A stretch of DNA of 64,000 nt from Syntrophaceae bacterium (GTDB lineage Bacteria > Desulfobacterota > Syntrophia > Syntrophales > Smithellaceae). The position numbers and the translations under genes were made by a program. Below, one piece after another: positions 1 through 9,613 of the stretch. The stretch's first letter is position 1, and each line of letters starts with the position of its first letter. The stretch lies in contig WRPE01000001.1 of the NCBI GenBank assembly GCA_009773315.1, positions 62,001 through 126,000 on the forward strand, read 5' to 3'. The notes under the pieces are model-generated. The model had not been told where the DNA came from and did no database searches. It was given only the letters and a program-made list of their open reading frames with translations.

Positions 1-1485
1 GAAATTCAATCCTTCAGCCAGCAGCAGCGTTTCCTCATTCATCAGATAATTAAAAATGGCGTTGGCGCCGAGCGACGCGTAGGACATGACAAAATCCGCG
101 CCGGCGCGGTGCAGCGTAGTGACGTTGCGATCTTCGCTGGAACGGCTCAGGATCTGCATATCCGACCGCAGGCTGCGCAGATACTTGGTCAGATAAATAT
201 TCGTAGCGTCATCATGCGAGGTGATCAGCGCGGCGGGCGCCTTTTCAAACCAGGCCTTTTCCAAGGTCTGAATATCCGCCGCGTCGCCGAATACAAAGTG
301 CGCTTCGTCCTGATTGCGGCGGCGGTTTTTTTCTATGATCAGGTATGGAATATCCGATTCTTTAAACCGGGCGGCAATGGCCTTCCCGACACGTCCGCCT
401 CCGACGATGATGACCGGATCGCCGGCCACCTTGCAGATCTGATAGAAAGAATACACTTCGTCGTATTTCATCAGCGCGTCTTCCGTGCCGGCGAAAACCA
501 GAACGCTGGAACGGTTGATAACCGTGTCCGGTCCCGGGACCAGAAACTTTCCCCGCTCCCAGGTACCGACCACGGTCAGGCCGAAGGTTTCCCGAAGAGA
601 GCTCTGCGCGATGGTCTGCCCGACCAAGGGCGTTCCGATGACCGGCGCCTGGGCAATCACAAGCTGCTTATAGCGACCGATGACGTTGGATTTACAATCG
701 CCGGCCACCGTCCAGGACGCGAGGGACCGTCCGAGAAGTTCATGGAGCTGCAAGACGCGTGAACTACCGGCCAGTTGCAGAATATCCACCGAATGCGGCG
801 AATCCGCCGTCGTAATGATCGGCAAAAACTCATAATCCTCCCGCAGCGTCAGCGTGATGTTGGTGTTCATCTGATCGGAGTTGGTGGCCACGACCAGCGC
901 GGCGTTTTGCACGCACAGCCTCGAATAGGTGTCTAGATCGTCGATGTTGCCCACGACCGCATGAATGTTTTTGTCATAGAGTTCAAGCGCCCGCTGATAT
1001 TCTTCCACTACCACAACGTACTCTTTTTTATAGCTTTCGAGTTTTTCAATGAGCGACGCCGTTACGGGGTCATAGTGCGTGATGATGACGTGGTTGTGCG
1101 TGTCCGACGGCAGTTCCCGCGGGGTCCGGCTTCTGGCCTGCGCGTCCATCCAGGGCGCGAAGAAGAATTTAATAAAAATAAAGGGGAGCATGATCAAAAG
1201 CAGAACCACGCCGGAGAGCAACACCAGAATGGAAAAAGCTCGTCCCATGTCGCTTATGAAAGTGATATCGCCGAAACCGAGTGTGGACATGGTCACGATG
1301 GTCCAGTAAAACCCCGTCAGCCATGAGTGCTGCTGGCCTTCCGCCGCCATAATATAGTGAAAAAGAACGCTATAGAGCGTGATGAGCGAGACAATTAAAA
1401 TCAGATACTTCACAACCAGGGCAATGTTGGCTTTTATGATCTTGCTTGCAAACACAGTGCTGATAACAGCCGGTAGAAATTTCAT
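1..1485 (-). CDS. Potassium channel protein with pore helix and RCK/TrkA-N domains (partial, runs off window start)
   Basis: Minus-strand frame open from ATG at 1485 to the window edge. Translation has YWTIVTMSTLGFGDITF (K+ selectivity filter) and later VIIVGGGRVGKAIAARF (TrkA-N). Missing from the ORF track because it is truncated. Confidence 0.85.
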   Translation of the reverse strand, partial: MKFLPAVISTVFASKIIKANIALVVKYLILIVSLITLYSVLFHYIMAAEGQQHSWLTGFYWTIVTMSTLGFGDITFISDMGRAFSILVLLSGVVLLLIMLPFIFIKFFFAPWMDAQARSRTPRELPSDTHNHVIITHYDPVTASLIEKLESYKKEYVVVVEEYQRALELYDKNIHAVVGNIDDLDTYSRLCVQNAALVVATNSDQMNTNITLTLREDYEFLPIITTADSPHSVDILQLAGSSRVLQLHELLGRSLASWTVAGDCKSNVIGRYKQLVIAQAPVIGTPLVGQTIAQSSLRETFGLTVVGTWERGKFLVPGPDTVINRSSVLVFAGTEDALMKYDEVYSFYQICKVAGDPVIIVGGGRVGKAIAARFKESDIPYLIIEKNRRRNQDEAHFVFGDAADIQTLEKAWFEKAPAALITSHDDATNIYLTKYLRSLRSDMQILSRSSEDRNVTTLHRAGADFVMSYASLGANAIFNYLMNEETLLLAEGLNF

Positions 1486-1658
1486 AGTGCAATCGCCTTC
1501 AAAAAGTTCAGGAATTTTGAATCGGTTAAATCCGTGCCTTGGGAGGAAATATAGAAATATAACCTTGGGCGGTGAACTGGTATAGCCATAGCGGACACCT
1601 AGAAAAGCCTGATGTAGAGACTAAACTATTTGAGGATATTTTTTCATTGTACTGCGCA

Positions 1659-2648
1659 TCAGCACGCCAATGCCGTTTTCAGAGTATCCGTTTTCAGGTT
1701 GCCACCGGACATGATCATCACTACTTTTTTACCGGCCAGGCGATCCTTAATTTTGTAGGCAGCCATCAGAGAAACAGCGCCTGCGGCCTCGGCCAAATTA
1801 TGGGTGGCTGTCAGCGCCATTTTAACGCCTTCCAGTATCTCGTCTTCGGTCAGCAGGACGACATCATTGATAGTGTCCTTGAGAAGAACATAGGGCAGAT
1901 GGAATACCGTTCTGGCGGCCAGGCCGTCTGCAACCGTATGGGCATCATCGAGCGTGACAATTTCTCCCTTTTTCCATGAATTATAGAAGGATGGTGCGTT
2001 TTGAGGCTCCACACCAATGATCTCGATGGCAGGCTTGATGGCACGGGCGATTTTCAGAAGTGATGCACAGCCGGCACCGCCGCCGATAGGACAGATGATG
2101 GTATCCACTTCCGGCAGGTCCTCCAGGATCTCCAGTCCCATGGTGGCCAGGCCGTTTAAAATTTCCGGTTCGTTGCCCTGCTGGACATAGTAATAACCCG
2201 CGCTGTCCACAAGCTCATCGCAGTAAGACTGGGCATCGTAGAAGTCCTCCCCGTGGACAATGACTTCCGCACCGTAGCTTTCGATGATTCTGTTGATTTC
2301 CAGATTGTTGTTTTCCGGTACGACAACCGTGCAGGGCACATGGAACCATTGTCCCGCCCAAGCCATCGCCAATCCGTGGTTGCCTCTTGTCGCAACAAGG
2401 ATGCCCGCTTCCAGCTCTTCCTCAGACATGTGATAAAAGAAATTAAGCGCCCCCCGAATCTTGAATGATCCGGTCGGGTTGTGGTTTTCATGCTTGACGA
2501 AGGCCTTGCAACCGATGAGCCGGGAGAGTTCTGAATAACAGATCAGGTTTGTTCTGTTCAGGTACTTGTAAATAACCGATCTCGCCATGAAAGTTCTTGT
2601 CAGGTTGACCTGCTCGCTTAGCGCCTCGTATTTTTTCTGCATAAACAA
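1659..2648 (-). CDS. PLP-dependent threonine/serine dehydratase family protein
   Basis: ENHNPTGSFKIRGA PLP-lysine motif and IGGGAGCASL glycine loop; no C-terminal ACT domain. Confidence 0.85.
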   Translation of the reverse strand: MFMQKKYEALSEQVNLTRTFMARSVIYKYLNRTNLICYSELSRLIGCKAFVKHENHNPTGSFKIRGALNFFYHMSEEELEAGILVATRGNHGLAMAWAGQWFHVPCTVVVPENNNLEINRIIESYGAEVIVHGEDFYDAQSYCDELVDSAGYYYVQQGNEPEILNGLATMGLEILEDLPEVDTIICPIGGGAGCASLLKIARAIKPAIEIIGVEPQNAPSFYNSWKKGEIVTLDDAHTVADGLAARTVFHLPYVLLKDTINDVVLLTEDEILEGVKMALTATHNLAEAAGAVSLMAAYKIKDRLAGKKVVMIMSGGNLKTDTLKTALAC

Positions 2649-2723
2649 ACCCTCCCCAAGTATTACAGCCAGTATTTTCTTACCATCTTTTCATCGGCTG
2701 TCAAGATAACTTCAGCTTATAAA

Positions 2724-2751
2724 CCTTCAGCCTTCAGTCTTCGGCCTTTGG
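2724..2751. repeat. Short repeat CTTCAGCCTTCAGTCTTCGGC, inverted copy at 4115-4139
   Basis: Reverse complement GGCCGAAGACTGAAGGCTGAAGG resembles GGCTGAAGACTGAAGGCCGAAAG on the other side of waaA. Confidence 0.6.
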
Positions 2752-4040
2752 TCTATCCACCTAATAGCCATTTCTGCATACCGTTCAGCCGCACCCATGT
2801 TTGCACGGACAACTGCCCGGCCTTTCTCGCCACGGGCGCGCAAGTCCTGCGGATCAGACAGTAATTGCGTAATGCCTGTTAATAATTCCCGCGTGTTGGC
2901 AATGCGAATGCCCGCGCCTGCATCCTCCAGAAGCGCCGCCTCCTGGCTGAAATCTTCCATCGATGGGCCGTAAAAAATCACTTTGCCCCAAGCTGCGGCC
3001 TCCAGAATATTCTGTCCGCCTTTTGGAACCAGCGAACCGCCGCAATAGACAATGGTCGCCAGAGAATAAACCTTAAAGAGCTCGCCGATCGCATCGACAA
3101 CAATCACTTTTTCATCCTGACGAGGACGCCCGCTATTGATCTCGGTGACGGTGATCATCTCATTTAAATCCGCCTGTCGAAGAAGATTAATCACATCTCT
3201 GGTTCTTTCAATATGTCGCGGCGCAAGAATTAATCTGAATTCCGGATAACGCGCAAGCAGTTCTTGATATACTTGAATAACAGCGTTTTCTTCGCCCGGG
3301 TGCGTACTTCCTGCAACCAGAAATTTTTCATCTTTGCGAACATTAAAGCGGCGGGCGATGTCATCGTGCAGAGCAGGTGAGGCCATCGCTGCGAGAGCGT
3401 CATACTTGGCGTTGCCCAGCACCCTAATCTTAAAGTCGCTCAAGCCGATCTGCTTGATCCTGGCCGCATCAACATCCGTAATCATCCCTGCCTCGTCTAT
3501 ATTACGCAGGACCGATTTCCAGAAAAAACGAGTGCGGCAGTATTTCTTAAAAGAGCGGGGGGAAATCCGGCCATTCACGATCAACGATAAGACGCCGCGT
3601 TTACAGCAAGCAGCCAGAAAATTCGGCCAGAGTTCCGTCTCCACCAGAACGAAGACATTCGGACGGACAAGATTCAGCATTTTATTGACAGCAAATGGAA
3701 TGTCCAACGGAAAATAAATGAGTGCATCCGCTCCGGCTATCAGCCTGTGCGCCATACCCTGACCGGTTTCCGTGGACGTTGAAAAAATTATCCGTAGCTC
3801 CGGCCTAAGCTTTTTTAAAGCGGTCACGATTGGCGCGGCCGCGGTCACCTCGCCGACGGATACCGCATGAATCCAAACCCGCTTGCCTGCCGGAATGTCA
3901 GCCAAAAGATGTTTTTGTCGGGCGCCGAGTTTTTGGAAAAAACTGTGGCGATATTTACCTGTCATGAGCATCTTGAGTAAAAAAAATAAAAGGCCTGGAA
4001 TCGCGACCATCAGCAAAAGAATGTTATAGAAAATTCTCAT
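2727..4040 (-). CDS. waaA: 3-deoxy-D-manno-octulosonic acid (Kdo) transferase
   Basis: WIHAVSVGEVTAAAPIV, VETELWPNFLAAC, GGSLVPKGGQNILEAAAWGK are typical of KdtA/WaaA. Confidence 0.92.
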   Translation of the reverse strand: MRIFYNILLLMVAIPGLLFFLLKMLMTGKYRHSFFQKLGARQKHLLADIPAGKRVWIHAVSVGEVTAAAPIVTALKKLRPELRIIFSTSTETGQGMAHRLIAGADALIYFPLDIPFAVNKMLNLVRPNVFVLVETELWPNFLAACCKRGVLSLIVNGRISPRSFKKYCRTRFFWKSVLRNIDEAGMITDVDAARIKQIGLSDFKIRVLGNAKYDALAAMASPALHDDIARRFNVRKDEKFLVAGSTHPGEENAVIQVYQELLARYPEFRLILAPRHIERTRDVINLLRQADLNEMITVTEINSGRPRQDEKVIVVDAIGELFKVYSLATIVYCGGSLVPKGGQNILEAAAWGKVIFYGPSMEDFSQEAALLEDAGAGIRIANTRELLTGITQLLSDPQDLRARGEKGRAVVRANMGAAERYAEMAIRWIDQRPKTEG

Positions 4041-4114
4041 GTGCGCATATTCAATGTTTTCACTGACGGTGTCAAGTAGAAAGGCATATAGACTGACCCC
4101 CTTTCAGGGGGCGC

Positions 4115-4139
4115 GAGGCTGAAGACTGAAGGCCGAAAG
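4115..4139. repeat. Short repeat, partner of 2724-2751
   Basis: GAGGCTGAAGACTGAAGGCCGAAAG. Confidence 0.6.
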
Positions 4140-4240
4140 TTCAACGGTTCACGAGATACGAGATACGAACAACGATTGTAGCGATTGACAGCGGCAAGTC
4201 ATTAGTATATTTAAATGGGGACGATAAGGAGAAATATTCA

Positions 4241-4900
4241 ATGAAATTAATTGCCCCTTCGATTCTTTCCGCCGACGGCGGAAGGCTGGGATTGGAAATT
4301 TCTGCGGTGGAAAAGGCCGGCGCGGACTGGATTCACGTGGACGTCATGGATGGACACTTTGTCCCCAATATCACAATGGGGCCCGCAATAATCGCTGCTT
4401 TGCGCAAGACCACGAGGCTGCCTTTTGACGTGCACCTGATGATCAATAATCCGGACAATTATATCGAATCATTTGCCGCCGCGGGCGCGGATTATATTAC
4501 CGTTCATGTAGAAGCGGCCCGTCACCTTCATCGCACCGTTGAACTTATTAAAAAGGCGGGGAAAAAGGCCGGCGTTTCTTTAAATCCCGCAACCCCGCTT
4601 TCTCAAATTGAGGAGATTCTTCCGGACATCGATCTTGTGCTCATTATGTCGGTAAACCCCGGATTCGGTGGGCAGCAATTTATCAAGAACACTTTAGCTA
4701 AAATTAAGCGGGCAAGCAAGATGCTGGCCCAACTGCCGCAAAAACCTTTGCTGGAAGTGGACGGAGGCATCACCCTCTCGAATATTTCCGCAATCGCCCA
4801 AGCGGGAGCGGATGTGCTGGTCGCGGGCGCAGCGGTTTTTGGCACGGATAATTATTCACAAACCATCGCCGCTTTGAAAGCAGCGGCAAACAAAACCTGA
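4241..4900 (+). CDS. rpe: Ribulose-phosphate 3-epimerase
   Basis: IAPSILSADGGRLGLEI, WIHVDVMDGHFVPNITMGP, MSVNPGFGGQQFI, LEVDGGI. Confidence 0.95.
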   Translation: MKLIAPSILSADGGRLGLEISAVEKAGADWIHVDVMDGHFVPNITMGPAIIAALRKTTRLPFDVHLMINNPDNYIESFAAAGADYITVHVEAARHLHRTVELIKKAGKKAGVSLNPATPLSQIEEILPDIDLVLIMSVNPGFGGQQFIKNTLAKIKRASKMLAQLPQKPLLEVDGGITLSNISAIAQAGADVLVAGAAVFGTDNYSQTIAALKAAANKT

Positions 4901-4956
4901 TCCGATCGTCCAATTAAAGACTATTCTAGTAGCTACTTGCAAAAGTCTGCATTCTG

Positions 4957-5031
4957 TCATTTCGACCGCAGGGAGAAATCTTTTCAAAGATATTAAAGAT
5001 TTCTCAGTCACTTCGTTTCTTCGAAATGACA
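4957..5031. repeat. Imperfect inverted repeat (TGTCATTTCGA...TCGAAATGACA)
   Basis: Outer arms TGTCATTTCGA/TCGAAATGACA and inner arms GAGAAATCTT/AAGATTTCTC. Confidence 0.6.
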
Positions 5032-5054
5032 ACTTATTTTCGCAGGTAGACACT

Positions 5055-5099
5055 AGGGAACGGTCTTGCCACCCGTATGGGTGGTCGTGACCGTTCCCT
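5055..5099. terminator. Two-tier hairpin between convergent rpe and 3-hydroxyacyl-CoA dehydrogenase genes
   Basis: AGGGAACGGTC (5055-5065) pairs with GACCGTTCCCT (5089-5099); inner CCACCC pairs with GGGTGG. No clear T-tract. Confidence 0.45.
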
Positions 5100-5109
5100 G
5101 CACATTGTA

Positions 5110-5967
5110 TTATTTCTTGCTATAGTCATAGACGCCGCGTCCGGATTTGCGTCCCAGATTGCCGGCGCGAACCAGTTTCCGCAACAGCGGCGACGGGCGG
5201 TATTTATCGCCTAGCTCCCTGTGCATGCCTTCACATATCCTAAGCTGAGTATCCAGACCGATCAGGTCGCCCAGAGCCAGGGGTCCGATGGGGTGGTTAC
5301 AGCCCAGCTGCATGGCTTTGTCAATGTCCTCCGGTTTTGCCAGGCCCTCATCCAGGACAAAGAAAGCTTCGTTAATCATGGAGCACAAAATACGATTCAC
5401 GACAAACGCCGGCGCTTCATTCACCATGACAACTTCCTTGCCGATTTTCTTGCCCCAGGCTTTGGCGATTTCTACCGTCTCGTCCGAAGTTTGCTGACCG
5501 CGGATGACTTCTAAAAGACGCATCACCGGAACGGGATTGAAAAAATGGGCGCCGATAAAACGCTCCGGCCTTTTCGTAATCGCAGCCATTTCCGTAATGC
5601 TGAGACCGGACGTATTGGTGAAAAACAGACAGTGTGACGGAACAACCGCTTCGAGTTCCGCATAAACTTTTTTCTTCAGATCCATCAACTCAATGACCAC
5701 TTCTACAACAACATCGGCATCCTGAGCGGCTTCTTTTAAATCCAGCGTCGGCTTGATCCTTCCTAAAATCGCATCCATCTGCTCTTGGGTGATCTTGCCT
5801 TTTTCCGCATCGCGGCTCAGGTTCTTTTTGATCGTGTTCATGCCGCCGTCGATGAACCGTTGCTCAATGTCTCTGAGGGTCACATCATATCCTGCCGTGG
5901 CGCAAACCTGCGCGATGCCATTGCCCATCAGGCCCGCGCCCAACACACATATTTTTTTAATTTCCAT
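5110..5967 (-). CDS. 3-hydroxybutyryl-CoA / 3-hydroxyacyl-CoA dehydrogenase
   Basis: [29 protein letters not shown] and [14 protein letters not shown]. Start placed at the internal Met (5967), consistent with other family members. Confidence 0.92.
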   Translation of the reverse strand: MEIKKICVLGAGLMGNGIAQVCATAGYDVTLRDIEQRFIDGGMNTIKKNLSRDAEKGKITQEQMDAILGRIKPTLDLKEAAQDADVVVEVVIELMDLKKKVYAELEAVVPSHCLFFTNTSGLSITEMAAITKRPERFIGAHFFNPVPVMRLLEVIRGQQTSDETVEIAKAWGKKIGKEVVMVNEAPAFVVNRILCSMINEAFFVLDEGLAKPEDIDKAMQLGCNHPIGPLALGDLIGLDTQLRICEGMHRELGDKYRPSPLLRKLVRAGNLGRKSGRGVYDYSKK

Positions 5968-6140
5968 ATAAACCTCCCAATTATTTATTGTCAAGCAGGT
6001 GCTCCCGCTTTGCAGCCGCAACCAGACTGTTCAACAGCCGGCTAAAGTCAGTGGACGGTAACAGACCGGCAACCATCAAGTCAAGAAAAATACGCATCCT
6101 TTTTATTGAATATGAATCAACAATATGTCACAATTCAGCC

Positions 6141-6668
6141 ATGCATATTTTAATTGACGGCTATAATCTGATCCGGCAGTCCATCAATCTGCGGCGCTTT
6201 GAACGGCAGAGTCTCGAAGCGGGACGCAAAGCTCTGATTGCCTGGCTTTCGGAATACCGAAAAATGAAAGATCACCGCATTACCGTGGTCTTTGACGGTT
6301 GGGAAAGCGGCCAGCCTCAGGAAGAACGCGACTATTCCTCAGGCATACACATCATCTACTCCGGCCGGGGTGTTAAGGCCGATGACGTTCTGAAAAGAAT
6401 CACCGCTTCCACTGATGAAGAAATCCTTATGGTTTCTTCCGATCGTGAAATTGCCTCTTACGCGACGCGCAGGGGCAAAGCCACACTATCATCACTTGAG
6501 TTTGAATCCATTGTTGATAAGTTATTGGCAGCACCGGTCGATAACGAATCCCCGGACCCAAAAGATGAGGACGAAGAAGAAGACAACCGCCCCATGACCA
6601 AAAAAGGACCCGCCCGCAAACTTTCCCGCGCCAAAAGACAGACTCAAGCAAAAATTAAAAAACTTTAA
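6141..6668 (+). CDS. NYN domain (YacP-like) putative RNA-binding/nuclease protein
   Basis: MHILIDGYNLIRQS...RITVVFDGWE...GVKADDVLKRIT...MVSSDREIASYA. Confidence 0.8.
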   Translation: MHILIDGYNLIRQSINLRRFERQSLEAGRKALIAWLSEYRKMKDHRITVVFDGWESGQPQEERDYSSGIHIIYSGRGVKADDVLKRITASTDEEILMVSSDREIASYATRRGKATLSSLEFESIVDKLLAAPVDNESPDPKDEDEEEDNRPMTKKGPARKLSRAKRQTQAKIKKL

Positions 6669-6798
6669 AGAAAAAGTTTTAACTTTATTTTCACAATAAT
6701 ATTCAAGAAATATATTGATATTTCATTATGTTTTTGTTAAAAAAATGACATACGGTTTAGAAAAGCATCCCCCTTTGAGAAAATTAAGGAGAAATAAA

Positions 6799-9432
6799 AT
6801 GAACAAAAGCAAAACGAGAAAGTTGCGCCTGCCCTTATTATCAATTATTTTTTCTCTGTTCTGTCTTGCCGTTCTTTATGGATGCGGAAACGCACCGGAT
6901 TCAGGCACACCACCAACTCCCGGCGCAGCCACTCTGACGTTAAGTTTCTCGGCTAACACCGTAACGTTCGGAACACCGGTCACGGCTACAGCGACGCTCA
7001 AGAACGCGAGCGGAACACCAATACCTAATACGGTTGTTACCTTCACGGCGGATAGCAACCTTGTCGTATTTACCAATCTTCCGGCAGCAGCATTGACTGA
7101 CACCGATGCCGCAGCAACAGTATCAACTGATGCAAACGGCAACGCTTCAGTCTTTGTGAATGCAGCAAGCTTCGATTCTTCCGGCGCTACAAGCATTACG
7201 GCATCAGCGTCCGTTACCACGGGAGGGACCACCTCAACTGTAACCAGCACACCCTTTGGAATAAACGTACGGGGAGCGACGGTTACTATTAATTCACTTA
7301 CTTTGAGTAACCCAACAATCCCTGCTTATGGCAACAGCAGCGTAAGCGCAGCGGTATGGATCAATGGCGCACCGGCCACAGTGCCTGTCTCCGTAACGTT
7401 TACTTCCCCCTGTGTAGCCAACGGCAAAGCAACGCTTTCCACACCGGTAAATACGGTCTCCGGCACGGCAACTTCCACCTATACGGACAACTATTGCGCT
7501 TCAACAACAGACTTGATAACGGCATCTGTATCTGGAGGTAATAATGCCAAAACAACAATAAATGTTACTCTGCCGGCCATCAAGCTAAATGTCTCGTCCA
7601 ACATTGCAACGTATGGAACACCGGTCACAGCTACTGCAACACTAAAGGATTCCAACGGAGCAGCAGTGCCAAATACGGTCGTTACATTCGCGGCAACGAG
7701 TAATCTTATCGTGTTTAGCCAGACAACAAAATTGACTGACGCCAGCGGCGTCGCTTCAGTCACCTTGGATGCGGCAAGTATTAGTTCTTCAGGCGCTACA
7801 AGCATCATGGCATCAGCGCCGGTTACCACGGGAGGGACCACCTCAACTATAACCAGCAAAGCTGAAGGTATCAGTGTTAATGGGGCGGCGGTTACTATTC
7901 AATCGCTTACTTTGGGTTCGCCATCCATTTCCTCTTATGGCACCACTAGTGTAAGCGCACTGGTATGGTTAAATGGCGCGCCCGCAACGGTACCTATCTC
8001 CGTGGCATTTACATCATCATGCGGCAATAAGGCAACACTGGACACTCCGGTAACGACTAACACGGCCACAGGCATAGCGACGTCCACCTATAAGGACAAC
8101 AACTGTGCTTCGGGATCAGACATGATAACGGCATCGGTAACAGGGAATACTAAAAGCGTAACAATAACTGTTGTCCCCCCTGCCGCTAGCAACATTAAAT
8201 TTGTGTCGGCAACACCGGAAATCATCGGGACGAAGGGAACGGGTGCATCAACATTATCACAAAGCTCTGTCGTGAAATTCAAAGTGATGGACAGCAACAA
8301 TAATGCAAACCCAAATGTAACTGTTAATTTTAGTCTAGTGCCAGTCAGTGCGCCTGGCGGCATTACACTGTCTTCTACCTCGGCCACATCGGATGCCAAT
8401 GGAGAAGTTACGACCGCGGTTACTTCGGGTACGGTGCCGACGCCTGTTTGGGTTGTGGCAAAAGTAAGTGACACCATCCTCACTCAGTCCAACAAGTTAA
8501 CGATTACAACAGGCCTACCCGCGCAGGAATTTTTATCGCTGAGCGCCTCAATCTATAATATCGAAGGTTTGACCTTCGACGGCACGAAATCCACATTAAC
8601 CATTATCGCTTCGGATCGTATGGGGAACCCCGTCCCCGACGGAACCGCAATCAATTTTATTACAGCGGGCGCACAAATTACGCCGTCTTGCACAACGACC
8701 AACGGCACCTGCTCCGTTACATTCACGAGCGCTCAATATAAGCCGCCAAACGGCCGGGTGAAAATACTGGCTTATACTCTGGGTGAAAAAAGTTTCATTG
8801 ATGCAGACGGCACCAACAGCTATACGACGGGAGAAACATTTTACGATCTTGGTGATCCTTACGTGGACGCCAACGAAAACGGCCAATGGGATACCGGCGA
8901 AAATTTTATCCCTTCTTCTATAGCAGGGTCTTTAGCATGCCTGACCCAACCCGCAGGCACACCTCTGCCCGTCAGTTACGTGGATGCACCCAGCAGGCAA
9001 AATACCTGCAACGCTCTGTGGGGATCAAACTATGTACGTCGAAGCACGGTCATGCTTCTTTCAGGCTCCACTGCTTACACATCGTCACCGACTACGGTTT
9101 CTATGGGAGCGCTATGTGCGAAGACGTTTTCCTTTTGGTTGCGTGATATAAACAATCACCCCATGCCGGCTGGATCGAAGGTGACTTTAGAGAACGAGGC
9201 TATCTACTATACTTCATCATCGGGGGCGACTTGGACTACGACCAATACCATTAGCGGTACACCTGTTTCCAACTCCAGCGATACCGGGGGAACACAAGTT
9301 AGCCTTACAGTAGATGGGACGTCATTATTATGCGAAGGAGTGGGATCTATTCCCTATCCTAAAGGAACGGTGAATATGGTTATTACGACTCCTAACCTTG
9401 TTAAATCCTACATACCCATAACAATAAATTGA
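6799..9432 (+). CDS. Lipoprotein with tandem bacterial Ig-like (Big_1/invasin-type) domains
   Basis: Lipobox-like LYGCGN; repeated GTPVTATATLK...PNTVVTF...TTGGTTST. Start at 6799 follows AAGGAG. Confidence 0.85.
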   Translation: MNKSKTRKLRLPLLSIIFSLFCLAVLYGCGNAPDSGTPPTPGAATLTLSFSANTVTFGTPVTATATLKNASGTPIPNTVVTFTADSNLVVFTNLPAAALTDTDAAATVSTDANGNASVFVNAASFDSSGATSITASASVTTGGTTSTVTSTPFGINVRGATVTINSLTLSNPTIPAYGNSSVSAAVWINGAPATVPVSVTFTSPCVANGKATLSTPVNTVSGTATSTYTDNYCASTTDLITASVSGGNNAKTTINVTLPAIKLNVSSNIATYGTPVTATATLKDSNGAAVPNTVVTFAATSNLIVFSQTTKLTDASGVASVTLDAASISSSGATSIMASAPVTTGGTTSTITSKAEGISVNGAAVTIQSLTLGSPSISSYGTTSVSALVWLNGAPATVPISVAFTSSCGNKATLDTPVTTNTATGIATSTYKDNNCASGSDMITASVTGNTKSVTITVVPPAASNIKFVSATPEIIGTKGTGASTLSQSSVVKFKVMDSNNNANPNVTVNFSLVPVSAPGGITLSSTSATSDANGEVTTAVTSGTVPTPVWVVAKVSDTILTQSNKLTITTGLPAQEFLSLSASIYNIEGLTFDGTKSTLTIIASDRMGNPVPDGTAINFITAGAQITPSCTTTNGTCSVTFTSAQYKPPNGRVKILAYTLGEKSFIDADGTNSYTTGETFYDLGDPYVDANENGQWDTGENFIPSSIAGSLACLTQPAGTPLPVSYVDAPSRQNTCNALWGSNYVRRSTVMLLSGSTAYTSSPTTVSMGALCAKTFSFWLRDINNHPMPAGSKVTLENEAIYYTSSSGATWTTTNTISGTPVSNSSDTGGTQVSLTVDGTSLLCEGVGSIPYPKGTVNMVITTPNLVKSYIPITIN
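6938..8180 (+). repeat. Two tandem ~600-650 bp coding repeats (approximately 6938-7584 and 7585-8180)
   Basis: Near-identical DNA stretches such as GGAACACCGGTCAC(G/A)GCTAC and GGTTACCACGGGAGGGACCACCTCAACT occur in both copies. Confidence 0.75.
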
Positions 9433-9456
9433 AGACTTCACGTTTGAAGTAATGCT

Positions 9457-9490
9457 AGAAAAGCCGGCCAAAAGCCGGCTTTTCTTTTTC
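9457..9490 (+). terminator. Rho-independent terminator of the Ig-like lipoprotein gene
   Basis: AGAAAAGCCGGC-CAAAA-GCCGGCTTTTCT followed by TTTTC. Confidence 0.85.
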
Positions 9491-9613
9491 ACCACAGCGA
9501 TACTTTTGTTAACTTTACCGTATCAAAACAACTATCTGCTCAGCATAACAGCCACCGTGACACATCCACCCCCTACCCCCGCCAGCGGGGGATAAGCAAA
9601 GAGTCGATGCCCA

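Noticed and set aside
6876-8483. Several 120-130 aa minus-strand ORFs (6876-7250, 7491-7859, 8088-8483)
   Set aside because: Antisense to the Thr/Val/Ala-rich Ig-like repeats; low complexity reads open on both strands.
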